Below, one piece after another: positions 11,701 through 28,479 of a stretch of 64,000 nucleotides of DNA. Every line of letters starts with the position of its first letter. Positions within the stretch are counted from its first letter, which is position 1. The notes beneath the pieces were generated by a model that saw nothing but the letters and a program-made list of their open reading frames with translations, was not told the DNA's origin and did no database searches. The DNA lies in assembly GCA_949752745.1 (NCBI GenBank), contig OX457028.1:8887389-8951388 (forward strand), given 5' to 3'. The translations under genes and the position numbers were made by a program. This stretch comes from Protula sp. h YS-2021. Lineage: Eukaryota > Annelida > Polychaeta > Sabellida > Serpulidae.

Positions 11701-14226
11701 AATCCCCTCAATAACTGACATTTGTTTATATCCATATCCAGAGAGCATGATTTATTGCGTAAAAAAGTGACAGTAAATTTTGTAATTACCCCCCCCCCCC
11801 CCAAAAAAAAAAAAAAAAAAAAAATCAAAAAGCTTTGAATTGACATTTTAAAAAGCATGGAAGCAATTGATATTTAAATATTGTGAGTGTTGAGAATAAA
11901 TTTATGAGTAATTCTGCATTTATTTATTATCTGAGTTTATATTATAGAGATAATCAATAACCTCTTTATTTAATTTTTTTGTCACTTGACTTTGGTCAAA
12001 TGACATTTAAAGCCCAAAACGTAAACAAACACTTTACAGGCGAGTGCGGGAGCTAACTTTTCTGCTTTTCTAACGAAGAAATAAGATATGCAGTACGCAG
12101 TACATTAAAAATTCTGCCTGTTTGTCAAATATGGTATGCATGAACTTTCATTAATTGTTTCAATAGGGACTGGTATGCAGGTTTCTTGACCCATAATACA
12201 TGAAGTTGGCCCCTGTTAGCGGATCAATGGGGGCTTCGTAGCTCTGACAGAGAAATACACGAGGGGAAGCAGAACAAATGGTTACGGTAGATCCAAATTC
12301 GTAAAATTTGGAAGAACATCTTCTGTGGTTGAAAACAATTTTTATTTGTCAACTGTCGCAAAATAAGGAATATTTGAGTCGAAAGCGTTGGTAATTTGGT
12401 AGTCCTAGATGACTCTTGCTTCCCAGCAAGAGTCATAGTTCCTATAATATAACTTGTCATTGATCTCAATTTTTAAATCTCGGCGCACGACTGGGGCTAA
12501 TGGCGTTATTTTAGAAAGGGTGCATCACATAAATAACCCAATCGTAAATTATGGCGCACAATTTTTATGGTCAAATAACAATTTTGTAATGAGAAAAATA
12601 GATGTTTTCTTCAGATCAGAATAAAGAATCTCCCATTATCGCCAACAACAACAATGAATCTGCAGTTGTAAAACCACTCTTTACTCCACTTTGGTATTTT
12701 TGGACGAGGTCGAAAATAGTGCGTCAGGATACTTCTCAGTGTGCTTTTTAAGAAAAGGCATGCCACTCCGAACCTCGGTGTCCTGGAACATGCGCCGAAA
12801 GATCTAGAGCCGCGAAAATTGAGATCAATGGTGATTTCTATTACAGGAACTGTGACCCTTTCTGACCTAGGAAGACAGAAAGGGTCCACTGGGACTAGTA
12901 ATTTGGCATCTGGTTTAGTAAATTTAGTTGGAATTGAACATTTTGCTGTCACCAATTACAGTCTGATCTAACCAATTCTATCTCCTCTCCCTCGTACTTT
13001 ATGAAGGAAGAGCTGACTCGGGGTTCATTAGTCCCAGGTGACTCCCACCTCTTGAGATAAGTCCGGGCAGAAGGGTGGCGATGGACTAGGGTCACTCGGG
13101 ACTAGGGGTTCATTTACCCGTCACATGCCCATGAACCTCGCATGGTGAAGTGATAAAGTGTAGAATATGTACAATAATTTTCGCACTCGAACTACTTTAT
13201 GTGAGGAATTTCGGACTGTTTCTGACTACGAAGCACGGGAATGTGATTCTGTATGGAAGACAAATTTAGCTCCAAGAAGCGGTACTCTACAAAGTTTCCG
13301 GGCACCGCTTCAAAGCCTCGCTATATAACGATAAGCAAGTCAACTGCGCTCGCTCTGAGGCACCCCTGTGGCTGCTTTATGCGTGAATCAACGACCAATA
13401 AGTTTTTATTGGCATTTACTAAAGGCCCTCAAAGTACAACGGTAATGTTATACAACTTCTGTGTTACGCTTTCTTTAAAAGAAAATAACACGGAAATAAC
13501 TACAATTCTCCCGCAATAACTGACATTTGTTTGTATACAGGGAGCATACTTTATTACGTGAAAGAGAAACAATAATTTTTGCAATTATCCACCAAAAAAC
13601 TTTTGAATTCATATTTTAAAAGAATGTTAAAAATAAAACGTCAAATATTATGGGTATACAAAATAAATTTATACCTAACTTTGCATTTATCAAGTATTTT
13701 AGTATATATTTTACAAATAAACTAGGACCCCTTTATTTAAATTTTTGGTCATCTGAGTTTGGTCATGTGACATTTAAAGGCCAGAATGTTAACAAACATT
13801 TGACACGTGGGTGCGGAAGCTAATTTTTCTGCACTTTTATGAACAAATAAAAAATATACAGCTCACTAAAAATTGTGCCTGTTTTGCAAAAAGGGCATTT
13901 TATGCATGAACTTTCAGTAAATGTTTGAATTATTGGGACTGGTATGCAGGATTCGTGCCTCAGAACACATGAAGTTGACTCCTATTAGTGGGACAATGGA
14001 AGGCTTCGTAGCTCTGACAGAGAGATATACGATGTTATACAAGTCAGAGCTACTCGGAGCTAAGACAAATTGAGCGATAAATAAAGAATCCAGTCTGTAT
14101 TCTTGTTCCTAAAAACATCATCGCTCCTTTTTCTCATAAAATGATAACCATGACCTTTTACGAATATAAACAAAAATAAACTGACAACTACTTACTCTCT
14201 GGTGCGTTTTCTGGTTTATTTTCCAT
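2663..14226 (-). CDS. NUBP1: NUBP1, cytosolic Fe-S cluster assembly P-loop ATPase (11 coding exons)
   Basis: Known role: with NUBP2 it forms the cytosolic scaffold that assembles 4Fe-4S clusters for cytosolic and nuclear proteins. Join (minus, in transcript order): 14226-14196, 10391-10287, 9248-9115, 8574-8506, 8045-8013, 6380-6290, 5775-5621, 5007-4897, 3598-3496, 3232-3149, 2730-2663. The sum is 984 nt, 327 residues plus stop, close to the vertebrate length of about 320, and every junction keeps phase with GT-AG borders. Visible motifs: N-terminal cluster-binding cysteines C12, C26, C29 and C35 (CX13CX2CX5C), which distinguish NUBP1 from NUBP2; Walker A GKGGVGKS at 66-73; [10 protein letters not shown] from 175; C-terminal CPKC at 239-242. 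The start is the only ATG that joins exon 2 in frame. The short C-terminal tail (last 22 residues) is the least certain part. Odd: the borders of exons 3, 7 and 8 belong to tandem repeats. Confidence 0.95.
3149..3232 (-). CDS. NUBP1: NUBP1 coding exon 10
   Basis: [19 protein letters not shown], then TQAFRSIIQ, matching the family C-terminal helix region. Donor GTAAGT, phase 1. Confidence 0.92.
3496..3598 (-). CDS. NUBP1: NUBP1 coding exon 9
   Basis: [19 protein letters not shown], then [15 protein letters not shown]: the conserved IFPPTTGG and PLLGxVPLDP region. Acceptor GGGCAG, donor GTCAGC, phase 1. Confidence 0.94.
4330..4890. repeat. CRE-rich minisatellite at the NUBP1 exon 8 donor
   Basis: About 4602-4890 is an array of 28-bp units alternating CTTGCACGTCACCACGCCGT and CTTGCCCGTTCCCACGACGT types (56-bp higher order). 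On the gene strand each reads GTGCAAG|GTGACG or GGGCAAG|GTGACG, copying the real donor GTGCAAG|GTAGCG. Bases 4330-4600 hold degenerate relatives with repeated TGATGACGTCA. Confidence 0.85.
4897..5007 (-). CDS. NUBP1: NUBP1 coding exon 8 (CPKC)
   Basis: 37 codons, [11 protein letters not shown] to FVCPKCK, carrying the CPXC motif that bridges the labile cluster at the dimer interface. Acceptor TTGCAG, donor GTAGCG. The bases around the donor (GTGCAAG|GT) recur in the 28-bp array that follows. Confidence 0.94.
5203..5637 (-). repeat. 19-bp minisatellite founded on the NUBP1 exon 7 donor
   Basis: About 22 units of GTATGTGACCACGCCTCAG read on the gene strand. The first unit is the last 17 bases of exon 7. 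Units are cleanest next to the exon and decay toward exon 8, suggesting growth from the exon edge. Confidence 0.9.
5621..5775 (-). CDS. NUBP1: NUBP1 coding exon 7 ([10 protein letters not shown])
   Basis: Runs from [10 protein letters not shown] to IIVTTPQ and contains the Walker-B-like [10 protein letters not shown]. Its last 17 bases are the first unit of a 19-bp minisatellite that continues into intron 7, so the true donor CAG|GTATGTG is followed by many copies of itself. Confidence 0.95.
5808..6264 (+). repeat. ~19-bp E-box minisatellite in NUBP1 intron 6
   Basis: About 23 units of CCTGCACGTGTCGGTACAG type, most with a CACGTG core. It starts about 25 bases past the exon 6 donor and ends before the exon 7 acceptor, so neither junction is included. 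Confidence 0.85.
6290..6380 (-). CDS. NUBP1: NUBP1 coding exon 6
   Basis: Encodes [15 protein letters not shown], then [15 protein letters not shown], a strongly conserved block. Acceptor CTTCAG, donor GTGAGT, leaving in phase 1. Confidence 0.95.
6376..6605 (-). repeat. Direct duplication at the exon 6 acceptor (decayed)
   Basis: About 80 bases upstream of the exon 6 acceptor recur about 150 bases further away (6525-6605). In the second copy the AG of the acceptor is lost (CTTCAAT instead of CTTCAGT). The bases between are C-rich. Confidence 0.55.
6606..8012. other. NUBP1 intron 5 remainder, no gene seen
   Basis: AT-rich intron sequence with G- and C-runs near 7294-7310 and 7430-7443 and an A-rich tract near 7925-7980. 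No supported coding or RNA feature. Confidence 0.5.
8013..8045 (-). CDS. NUBP1: NUBP1 coding exon 5 (33-nt micro-exon)
   Basis: Eleven codons, [11 protein letters not shown], matching the conserved family segment exactly between exons 4 and 6. Acceptor GCACAG, donor GTGAGG. Confidence 0.93.
8210..8330 (+). repeat. Dispersed ~120-bp repeat, copy 2 (NUBP1 intron 4 side)
   Basis: Same landmarks as 1-122, including GCGGAATCCCCATGGGG and the GTTGGCTGTTGGACAACAACG end. Lies in a NUBP1 intron. Confidence 0.7.
8506..8574 (-). CDS. NUBP1: NUBP1 coding exon 4
   Basis: 23 codons, phase 0 at both ends: [14 protein letters not shown] followed by MVMGLAGEQ. This is the conserved strand and DIDxCGPS segment of the Mrp/Nbp35 family. 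Donor GTCCGT. Confidence 0.93.
9115..9248 (-). CDS. NUBP1: NUBP1 coding exon 3 (Walker A)
   Basis: Encodes the lead-in helix ([12 protein letters not shown]) and the deviant Walker A loop GKGGVGKS that binds ATP, ending DDTQ before donor GTGCGG. The first half of this exon with its acceptor is repeated several times upstream in intron 2 (9249-9880). Confidence 0.95.
9249..9880 (-). repeat. NUBP1: Tandem partial copies of NUBP1 exon 3 and its acceptor
   Basis: Four clear extra copies of the 5' part of exon 3 (about 9423-9470, 9542-9590, 9691-9738, 9831-9877), plus a short remnant near 9336, spaced about 120-150 bases with G-rich linkers. They encode variants of [14 protein letters not shown] and most are preceded by acceptor-like bases, but none continues to Walker A or has a donor. 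They are decoy exon fragments, not usable exons as seen. Confidence 0.85.
10287..10391 (-). CDS. NUBP1: NUBP1 coding exon 2 (N-terminal Fe-S cysteines)
   Basis: Acceptor TTACAG, donor GTAAAG, phase 1 at both ends. It carries the four-cysteine CX13CX2CX5C motif that holds the stable N-terminal 4Fe-4S cluster in NUBP1/Nbp35. Confidence 0.93.
11390..12260 (+). repeat. ~850-bp direct repeat, copy A
   Basis: Shares blocks with 13240-14060: the AAGTACAACGG and TTCTGTGTTACGC stretch, the TTTGGTCAWRTGACATTTAAAG stretch, and GGCTTCGTAGCTCTGACAGAGA at its end. Moderately diverged. Confidence 0.75.
13240..14060 (+). repeat. ~850-bp direct repeat, copy B
   Basis: Second member of the pair at 11390-12260, same orientation, offset about 1.85 kb. 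No open frame spans it. Confidence 0.75.
14196..14226 (-). CDS. NUBP1: NUBP1 coding exon 1
   Basis: Encodes [10 protein letters not shown] plus one base of the next codon, followed by the donor GTAAGT. Phase 1 joins exactly to exon 2, giving S11-C12, the first cluster cysteine. It is too short to be found by ORF length. The assignment rests on the phase match and on the family's short variable N-terminus. Confidence 0.8.
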
Positions 14227-14245
14227 AATTTTCTCGTTTGTGCTA

Positions 14246-14253
14246 TGACGTCA
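14246..14253. promoter_or_regulatory. CRE palindrome TGACGTCA upstream of NUBP1
   Basis: A perfect 8-bp CREB/ATF site lies 20 bases upstream of the NUBP1 start codon. Such sites near start positions are common in housekeeping promoters, but TGACGTCA is also frequent in repeats of this window, so its function is inference. Confidence 0.4.
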
Positions 14254-15194
<941 letters not shown>

Positions 15195-16116
15195 GATGTC
15201 ATCAGCAAGTCAGCAAGGTATTAAAAAAAGACATTAGAGAACAGCGTTACAAAAAAAACAATAAACTGGATTTTATTAATTTATGTGAGACTATACAGAA
15301 ATCGAAAGACAGAAACAGAAACCAACAACTCAAAAATATATTTCAAACTGAACATAGTTTTTTTAAAATATTTGTTTCTCTTGCTAGGTGTGATTTTGTA
15401 AATTTAAAATTACACATAAAAATTGAGGTGATAGCATCAACGATGTTACAAAACGTTAATACTTAAAGAAGTTTGTATGATCATATTTCAAAGCTTTAAA
15501 ACTGTCAAAGCAACACTCTTTAGGAGTCTTACGGCACCATAGGTAATTTATTTAGAGGCAACACCTCATATCTCTGGGCACCAGGAATCACAAGACCAAA
15601 AACACAGTACAATACTAAGTAGGATCAAAAGAGGTTTATCATGACTAGACTGCACTGATTAGATTGGTATATTTATATAACTTGTTCAATGTTTTAAATT
15701 TAGATAATATGCTTATGTTTGATACGTGCTCTATCCATGTGAGTTTGCTATCTATTTATAGCAGTGGATAACAGGTCCCAAACTGCAAACGGTTTAAATC
15801 AGTTTTGTAATTGCATTATATTCTAAATGAAATCAAAAGGATGTTGTCTTGAATCGTCAAAAAGAATTTAGCTTCTATTTTGCAATTAGTACCTTTTTAT
15901 GTATGGCAAGTTTTAAAAATAAACAGAGCTTAAATGTTACCCTTACTAATTGTCTTCCAGGCAATTATTTTATTTTTTCACTTGTTCAATCCAACATGCA
16001 TTGAGGAAAACTTATGTCCCAGAAAACTGTACATTTCACTGGACTCTTACCAGGGTAAAACTAAAACCGATAAAATTTCTTATTGTTTTGTTGGTTGCAA
16101 ATTTCACAATTTCAGG

Positions 16117-16148
<32 letters not shown>

Positions 16149-17567
16149 GAGAGAAGGATAGTATTGGCTTTGTGATGTTGCATGTTTAAATTTCAAGATC
16201 TCTTGTATGAAAATGTACTGCCAATCGAAAGCACTTGCTTTTCTTTAAAAACACCACAAATATTGAGTACACACGTTGCAGAGCAACGTGATGCTTCTTG
16301 ATGTGTGTAAACGGTGGTAGAAGCTCTAACATTTTTGTGAATTTTGATGAGCAGCATCTAAGTGGTTTATAAGGTCAGAAAACTATTTCATTCACCCTTG
16401 CTTGAAAAAAGAAACGATTTTATTTGGTAACTTCTTACTTGATATCAATTCTTGGTATTGTGTATCCAGTGGATGTTTCAATAATTGTCCTGGGTGACGG
16501 TTGTTTCAGTTTTCAGGGCGTTGGTCCAGTAATCCCAATGTCTCGGGTCGAAATCTGACCAGAGGTGGTAAGCATGGAATTGATCGTCGTCCCGATAGCC
16601 TCGGTTAGGCGAATGCAATTGGCTCGGTTACTTATTAAGGAATTCAAAAGTATCGGCCATTATGTCTCTGACATCCCTTCAGAACAATTTGTAAAATATT
16701 CTACAAATTCTTTAAAAGTTATCTCTGTGTTGGTGTGGTTCACTCCTTTCAAGCTTCAAACAAGTATTTATGGCAATCCGCAATATTGACCCTGTGCCGC
16801 TACTGGATCTAGTTGCTTCAAGAGGCAACATCTTTCAAATACTTCACACAGAGGTCCTAAATGTTTTTCGATACTAACGGAACTTTGGTATGGGGGTGTC
16901 TGTGGCAAACATACACCCAAATGCATAGGATGTCAGGAATGGTGAACAGTGGACATATTTTACTAGTCTTGTATCGATCTTCAAGACGTCTGCTCACGTT
17001 ATTTCAGAGCTGATTCTTTGAGGCAGCTGCATGATGAAGTGGAACCTAGTAAATAATAAACTGTTTCAATGTGACAAACTTGTATCAGTATTTCTAGATG
17101 TTTACTTTATTGTTTTAGAACATACAAATTTTAGTTAACGCTGGATTTTAACTGTGATACTATTGGTTTCTGATTATTGACATGTACTGACAAAATATAA
17201 CCCCCTAAGGGTCCGTCGTGTCGTTAAGCAACTCATATAACAAAAACAGTGGCTTGGTTTAACTTCCCACAGGTCCTGCACAATGAGTCTCTCAAGTTTC
17301 GTGATGTGTCCGTTCGTTTGGTGTATGACGCTTAGAGACACGATGATTTGGTTTGGATTGATCGTCTTGATCTTCTGGAGTCACTAGGAGATCAAGCTTT
17401 TCACCCGTTCCTTTCGTAGGAACACCGAATTTCGGTGTATGTCTACCACTGTCTAATCGTCTTAGTGTTGAAATAGCGGGAGTATGAGCAGCTGGCCCTA
17501 GGTCCTAAGGAATCATGTTGTCGTACTGTATATCCAAGGAACCGATGACAGTTTGACAAAAAAGCCC
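15195..17567. other. Intergenic, no gene seen
   Basis: Contains a GA-rich microsatellite at 16115-16157. Short open frames, such as one at 16565-16789, show no recognisable family or splice support. Confidence 0.5.
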
Positions 17568-18468
17568 ATGGGATGGCGCTGTTGTCGTGCTTAGAGGTAA
17601 ACGTTCGGCAAATCTATGGCTGACAGTCATCTCTATCCCTGTATTGTGCGTTTTGCACGCATGGATGGCGCTGTGGTTGCCGGGGATATTGAGGTAGACG
17701 CCCGGCCAATACATGGCTGTCGGTCATCTCTATCTCTGTATTGTGCGTTTTGTACGCATGGATGGCGCTGCGGTTGTCCGGAGATATTGAGGTAGACGCC
17801 CGGCCAAATACATGGCTGTCGGTCATCTTTATCTCTGTATTGTGCGTTTTGTACGCATGGATGGCGCTGTGGTTGCCGGGGATATTGAGGTAGACGCCCG
17901 GCCAAATACATGGCTCTCGGTCATCTCTATCTATGTATTGTGCGTTTTGTACGCATGGATGGCGCTGTGGTTGCCCGGAGATACTGAGGTAGACGCCCGG
18001 CCAAATACATGGCTCTCGGTCATCTCTATCTCTGTATTGTGCGTTTTGTACGCATGGATGGCGCTGCGGTTGTCCGGAGATATTGAGGTAGACGCCCGGC
18101 CAAATACATGGCTGTCGGTCATCTTTATCTCTATATTGTGCGTTTTGTACGCATGGATGGCGCTGTGGTTGCCGGGGATATTGAGATAGACGCCCGGCCA
18201 AATACATGGCTCTCGGTCATCTCTATCTCTGTATTGTGAGTTTTTCACGCATGGATGGCGCTGTGGTTGCCCGGAGATACTGAGGTAGACGCCCGGCCAA
18301 ATACATGGCTGTCGGTCATCTTTATCTCTGTATTGTGCGTTTTGTACGCATGGATGGCGCTGTGGTTGCCGGGGATATTGAGGTAGACGTCCGGCCAATA
18401 CATGGCTGTCGGTCATCCCTATCTCTGTATTGTGCGTTTTGTACGCGTAGATGGCGCTGGGGATGCTG
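17568..18468. repeat. ~98-bp tandem satellite, about 9 units
   Basis: Units of 97-100 bases containing GCATGGATGGCGCTG, GGTAGACGCCCGGCC and TGTATTGTGCGTTTTG. Because the period is near 99 (33 codons), long open frames appear on both strands; variation in unit length and lack of any gene context argue against coding. Confidence 0.9.
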
Positions 18469-18474
18469 TGTATG

Positions 18475-18490
18475 ATTATTATTATTATTA

Positions 18491-18579
<89 letters not shown>
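18475..18579. repeat. (ATT)n microsatellite
   Basis: About 35 ATT/TTA triplets directly after the 98-bp satellite. Confidence 0.98.
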
Positions 18580-18580
<1 letters not shown>

Positions 18581-19193
18581 GAACAAGTATTTAATTTTTT
18601 CGAAAGTAAATGTATGTCTGACCCTAAAAGTCGACTATCTGGTTAAATATTTTCGTGTTGTTTCATTCTAAGCATGCATTTATCTTGTATAAACGAACAA
18701 AAAATTAATCTACAACGTGTTTACCCCATTCCTCAACATAATTGTTGAAATTCGTAGAAATACCCAAATGTAAGGGTACTACCTTAACACTTATTTCATT
18801 GGGAAGAAAGCAAAGAAAACAAAACTTAAGTAACTTGACATAGTGTGTTCGGAATTTTTAAAGCTGGTTGAGATCTTTTCTGTGTCCACGAGTGAAAAAG
18901 GTAAGTTTAAGAGATTGTTTGTATTTCTTGTGCTTACTTCTGCTTCGGCTTCTTTGCATAAAACGTTTTCCAGCGCAAAATGAATTTCAAACCGTTATCG
19001 GTAGTCTACATTGTAACTTCATTAAAATAATCCAAAACAATGCAGTTATAGTCAATATACACGCGCTCTGATATACGATAAATAACAATCAGCCGCTGCA
19101 AGACTGCAGTTCAGATGAAAAGACTGAAATGATATCAGGAACAAATGCAGATTCTCTTTGTAGAGCCCTAAACATGCACTCTGTTACCGGTAG

Positions 19194-19794
19194 CCAGTAA
19201 ACATTAAGACGTCAGAATGACGTCGGGTCGACGTCGTGACTCGACGTTTCTGACGTCGGACTGACGTGCCAGTTTTGGTTGTATATGAAATGGAACCGAC
19301 GTCGGGTTTTCAACGTCAGAATGACGTCGTGTCCCGACCTAAATCCGACGTCGGAATTAAGTCGGTTTTAGGTTGTATATGAAATTGGAACCGACGTCGG
19401 ATTCCGCCCTGAAACTGACTAGAGTTATATAATTAATAGATAATTAATCATTCAACTGCTGTTGTTAAATACATACGAAAGTAATTTCCATGTACATTTT
19501 TACAATCTAGGAAGAAAAATACCGACGCGCGATCAAAATCCTAAAATTTTCATGTAAAAATTACGTTTTTTCTTCCTCTTTTTCAAAATGACTTCCATTT
19601 CTGGTGAGCGATAATAATGTTCATCGCCTTTTGGTCGTTTTTGCAACGTGGAAATGGCGTCAGAAAACCGAAGTCGCCTCGACGTCGGAATAAAGTCGGG
19701 TTTTGGGGTAATAGGTCAGAATATGGTTGTGAAGTCATCGCGTCCAAAATCCAACCTTTTTTTTAACCAACAAAAGACGTCGGTTGTTTGCTGG
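19194..19794. mobile_element. Candidate small inverted-repeat element rich in GACGTCGG
   Basis: Left end CCAGTAAACATTAAGACGTC and right end (reverse complement) CCAGCAAACAACCGACGTC form imperfect terminal inverted repeats. The interior is dense in GACGTC and GACGTCGGAAT words at both ends. No open frame for a transposase. Target duplication not clear. Confidence 0.5.
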
Positions 19795-19919
19795 GTATGT
19801 ACTCAGTACACACTTTTTAAAAGTTCGCCATTAGTACCACTTCGGTAAAAAGGTTTTTAAGTTCCCTTTTGGCACCACTGTGTCAACAAAAACAAACAAA
19901 CAAACAAACAAAAAGACGC

Positions 19920-20140
19920 GGAGAAAGAGAGGTAATTTTGTAGCCAGGAGAGGTACGCACGGAGTGCTAATTTCGTTTAAAAAGGGAAGAAGGGTTAATT
20001 TTTATTCAGTACTCCGCTTTTCCCCAAAAAGGGGGATTATTTCGGAAATTCACTCTGCGTTTGGTTAAAAAAAGGGGGTATTATTTCTCCATCGTTACGG
20101 GTCGTTTTAAAAAGTCATGTTAACCAGCTGGTATTTGAGT
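19920..20140 (-). repeat. Dispersed GCGGAGTGCTAATTT family, inverted copy
   Basis: Contains CGGAGTGCTAATTTCGTTTAAAAA-type and GGGTCGTTTTAAAAAGTCATG landmarks in the opposite orientation to copies near 21.1, 22.0 and 28.5 kb. Confidence 0.6.
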
Positions 20141-20999
20141 GCTTTTGCAGTACTTTTTGAAGTTCATGTGCTAAATATACTGGAAGTGCGGATCTTTTGC
20201 AGTTTTTTGCAGTCGTCTCTGCAACAAACTGCAAAATTACTGTAAATCGCTGCGGTGTTGTTGTGGTTTCTTTCCCGTCATTTCATTTCTTTCCCGTTCA
20301 GTAGCGGTATATTAACGGCATATTTGCCGTGCCTCTTTTTAACCAGATTTCGATGCTGTGTAGTATTTCCAGCGTAAGCAAAAGAAAAAAATGTCCATGA
20401 TTTGATCTTAAGCAGGTTATTCGGTCAACTGATTCAGCAACATGTTAGAAGAGAGAAACTACAAAGAAAGAAGTGCAACATTTTCTGTTCCATCTGTTCT
20501 TGGTATTGAAAGGAATAAAAGTAGGTCATTATATGCACCAAACAAGGACATTTTCAGGCTACTTATTTTCACCAGGAAGGCAACGATCCCTCCCTTTCCT
20601 GGAAACACTCCAGCAAGTTAGGAAAGATCACAGGGTTTCGCTGAGTTCGTCCAACCGCCTCGCCTCCTTCCCAGGGTAGAAATAAATATAAAAGCCTTGG
20701 GGTAATCGTGTCAAATGCTTGGATGTCATTCACACCGAACCTGGTGATGTGAGGAAGGGGGGTGTTGGTAGGAGGAGGGAGGAGGGTTCTCATGGATTTC
20801 ATCAAACGTATATCCAACGCAAATGTGGGAGGAAAAAGGAGGGCGCCAGAACCACATTTTTATTTATTTATTTTTGCTCTGCATACTAATGATTGGGCAT
20901 CTACCATGCCCTTATGAACAGAGTTATATCATTTCGTCTAGTTCGCATATCAGTCTTTTCATCTAACTTTTCCGATACAAATTAATTTCTTAAGCAGGC

Positions 21000-21600
21000 G
21001 AATATTAAGAGCAAGTTAAAAAAAAGCGGGGCGGGGGGGGGGGGTGTTCACATACCAACCTGCTATCATGCGTGTCCATGACTTTTAAATGGCCTCTTAA
21101 CGCGGTGTACTGATTTTGAAATAACACCCCTTTTTTTAGCAAAACGAGGAGTGCAGTTCTGGAAGAACGCACCTTTTTTTAAGAAACGCGGAACACTGCA
21201 TAAAAAATTATCCCTTTTTTAAACCAAACTGATACTTCGCGAGGACCTCCTCTGGACTCAAAACCATTCCCCCCCCTCCTCCCTCGCTTTTTTCTGGACA
21301 CTCGTGGTGACACATGTGACATTAAGTGCCGCCCTCCCCTCCCCACACCCTAATTATGACGTCACACGAAAAGGAGTTTATGACGAAACAGACATTATAT
21401 ATATATACCAGGTTTTCGTTGTCATGGAAAAATAAGCGAGAACAGAAATACTGGAACTGCCGCCGTTCTGCTGCTGGGAAAAGCAAGTTTTCACTTCAGA
21501 ATCAAATAAAAAAAAAAGCAGCATAATTTATTTATCTGAAAAACGTGAAGTAAGGATGAACTTTGTCTTATAGATTCGAAAGCAATTTAAAACAATAGTC
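21000..21600 (+). repeat. ~1-kb tandem duplication, copy A
   Basis: Carries the dispersed family (ACGCGGTGTACTGATTTTG), then TATGACGTCACACGAAAAGG, GTTGTCATGGAAAAATAAGC and CGTGAAGTAAGGATGAAC. The same order recurs about 1 kb later. Confidence 0.75.
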
Positions 21601-21630
21601 ATTAGTTTTTTAAAGTTTAAGTTTTAAAAA

Positions 21631-21736
<106 letters not shown>

Positions 21737-21959
21737 GTATGTGTGTGTGTGTGTTTTGTTTGTTAGTTTTTCATAAAGTAGATAGAAGGTGAACGCATTT
21801 TGCTGTTTCTTTGCAACATGTTTGTGGGCGTCATGCATTTTTGGCTTGATTTTGTGTGTGTGTGTGTGTGCGTGTGTGTTGTGTTGGGGGGGGGGGGCAC
21901 TACTATAGTCAGGTTGTGGTGGGGTGGCGGAGTTTCTATGTGCAGTGAGGCAGTTTCCT

Positions 21960-22600
21960 TCCTTTTCTGTCCCGGGGTGGAGGAGGGGGGGGGGCACACG
22001 CATACCAACTGGTTACCATGTGAGTCCATGCCATTTTATAACGAGTCCTTAACGCGGAGTACTAATTTTGAAATAACAACCCCATTTTTAACCAAACGAG
22101 GAGAGCAGTTCTGAAAAAAACCCTTCCTTCTTCTGGGAAACACGGGGTACTGAATGGAAAAATCTACCCCATTTTTAAACGAAATGGGTTCTTGTTTGTC
22201 TGTTTTTACTTTTTTGTTTTGTTTTGAACACCCCTGGGGACACATAAGATACTAAGTACCCCTCCTCGCCCCATCCTCCTTCTCCGGGGGGGGGGGTCTC
22301 TTCGGTTTGCAGAATTTTCTCACACCTAAATCGAAGCACAGCGGTTTGCAATATTTGTTTAAGCTGAGAAACAAAAATTTAAATTTGCCACATCCTTATT
22401 ATGACGTCACATGAAAAAGGGTTTATGACGAAATAGACATTACCAGGTTTGCGTTGTCATGGAAAAATAAGCAAGAACAGAAATACTGGAACTGTTGCCG
22501 TTGGGAAAATTGACAGTTTTCACTTAAGAATCAAATAAAAAGAATTCAGCTGCAAAATTTATCTGAAAGACGTGAAGTAAGGACGAACTATTTTAAAATA
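21960..22600 (+). repeat. ~1-kb tandem duplication, copy B
   Basis: Same landmark order as 21000-21600 with point differences; lacks the internal short (TA)n of copy A. Confidence 0.75.
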
Positions 22601-23159
22601 AGAAAACATTTTCAAAAGATAATTGGTTTCTTGCACGTTTCCTGTTAGTTAAGAACCCTTAATTTGAACACGAGATATATGTATATCTCTTGGGTGGCGT
22701 ATGCTGTACTGTTGATCCCGTCGTGCAGGAAGAATCCCCGATCTGTTCCGCATTTGTTTGTTAAAATTTAGCGGTCTATTTTACTTTTGCATCAAACGCA
22801 GCGTTTTTCTTTTGCCGTATAAAGTAATATAAAATGTCCACTCGTTATATGTTGTTTGCTGATAATTCGCGATCTCCTCGCTTGTTTTAACTTTCGTGAT
22901 ATTTATTTGACTATAGACTGCCGATGAATTTACCTTTTTGGTTCTTAACTTTGTGACTTTTTTTTTTTTTTTTGCTTTTGAATTAGATAGAATTGCTATC
23001 TTTTCGCTTTTTTATATTTGTAATTTGTTGATTTTGTTTCTATTTGAGAAAAAGATCGGCCATCTTGCAACTTTGTCATTAAAAAAAAAAAAAAACAATC
23101 TTTTCACTTTTTGCTGGGGTTAAAACGGACCGTAAATTATGTTTATGTGTAAAAGAAGA
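22601..23159. other. Intergenic, no gene seen
   Basis: AT-rich with T- and A-runs; no supported feature. Confidence 0.5.
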
Positions 23160-23370
23160 CTCAGGATCTGTATATACGTGTACACGAGGGCTCAAGATCC
23201 GTGTACACATGTAGTCGAGGGCCCAGGATCCGTGTACACGTGTCGATGAGAGCTTAAGATCCATGTACACCTGTACATGAGGTCTTAGGGTCCGTTTACA
23301 CATGTACTCGGAGACTCAAGATCCGTGTACACGTTTACACGGGGGCTTATGATTCGTGTACACGGAACAT
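23160..23370. repeat. 31-bp minisatellite, about 7 units
   Basis: Units of GGGCTCAAGATCCGTGTACA type followed by variable CATGTAGTCGA-like sequence. TGTACA/GTGTACAC palindromes recur in each unit. Confidence 0.85.

Positions 23371-28479
<5,109 letters not shown>

Larger units (their letters stand above)
10392..14195. other. NUBP1 intron 1, repeat-rich
   Basis: 3.8 kb without coding support. It holds a diverged duplicate pair (about 11390-12260 and 13240-14060) and smaller duplicates at about 10740-11110 marked by the shared stretch ACATTTGGTTTGCTTCCGAT. Confidence 0.7.

Noticed and set aside
16565..16789. 74-codon frame
   Set aside because: No recognisable domain, no splice partner, and AT-rich like its surroundings; left uncalled.
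17614..18416. Repeat protein PQRHPCVQNAQYRD
   Set aside because: The 98-bp satellite has units of 97-100 bases and frames open on both strands; there is no start context or gene structure.
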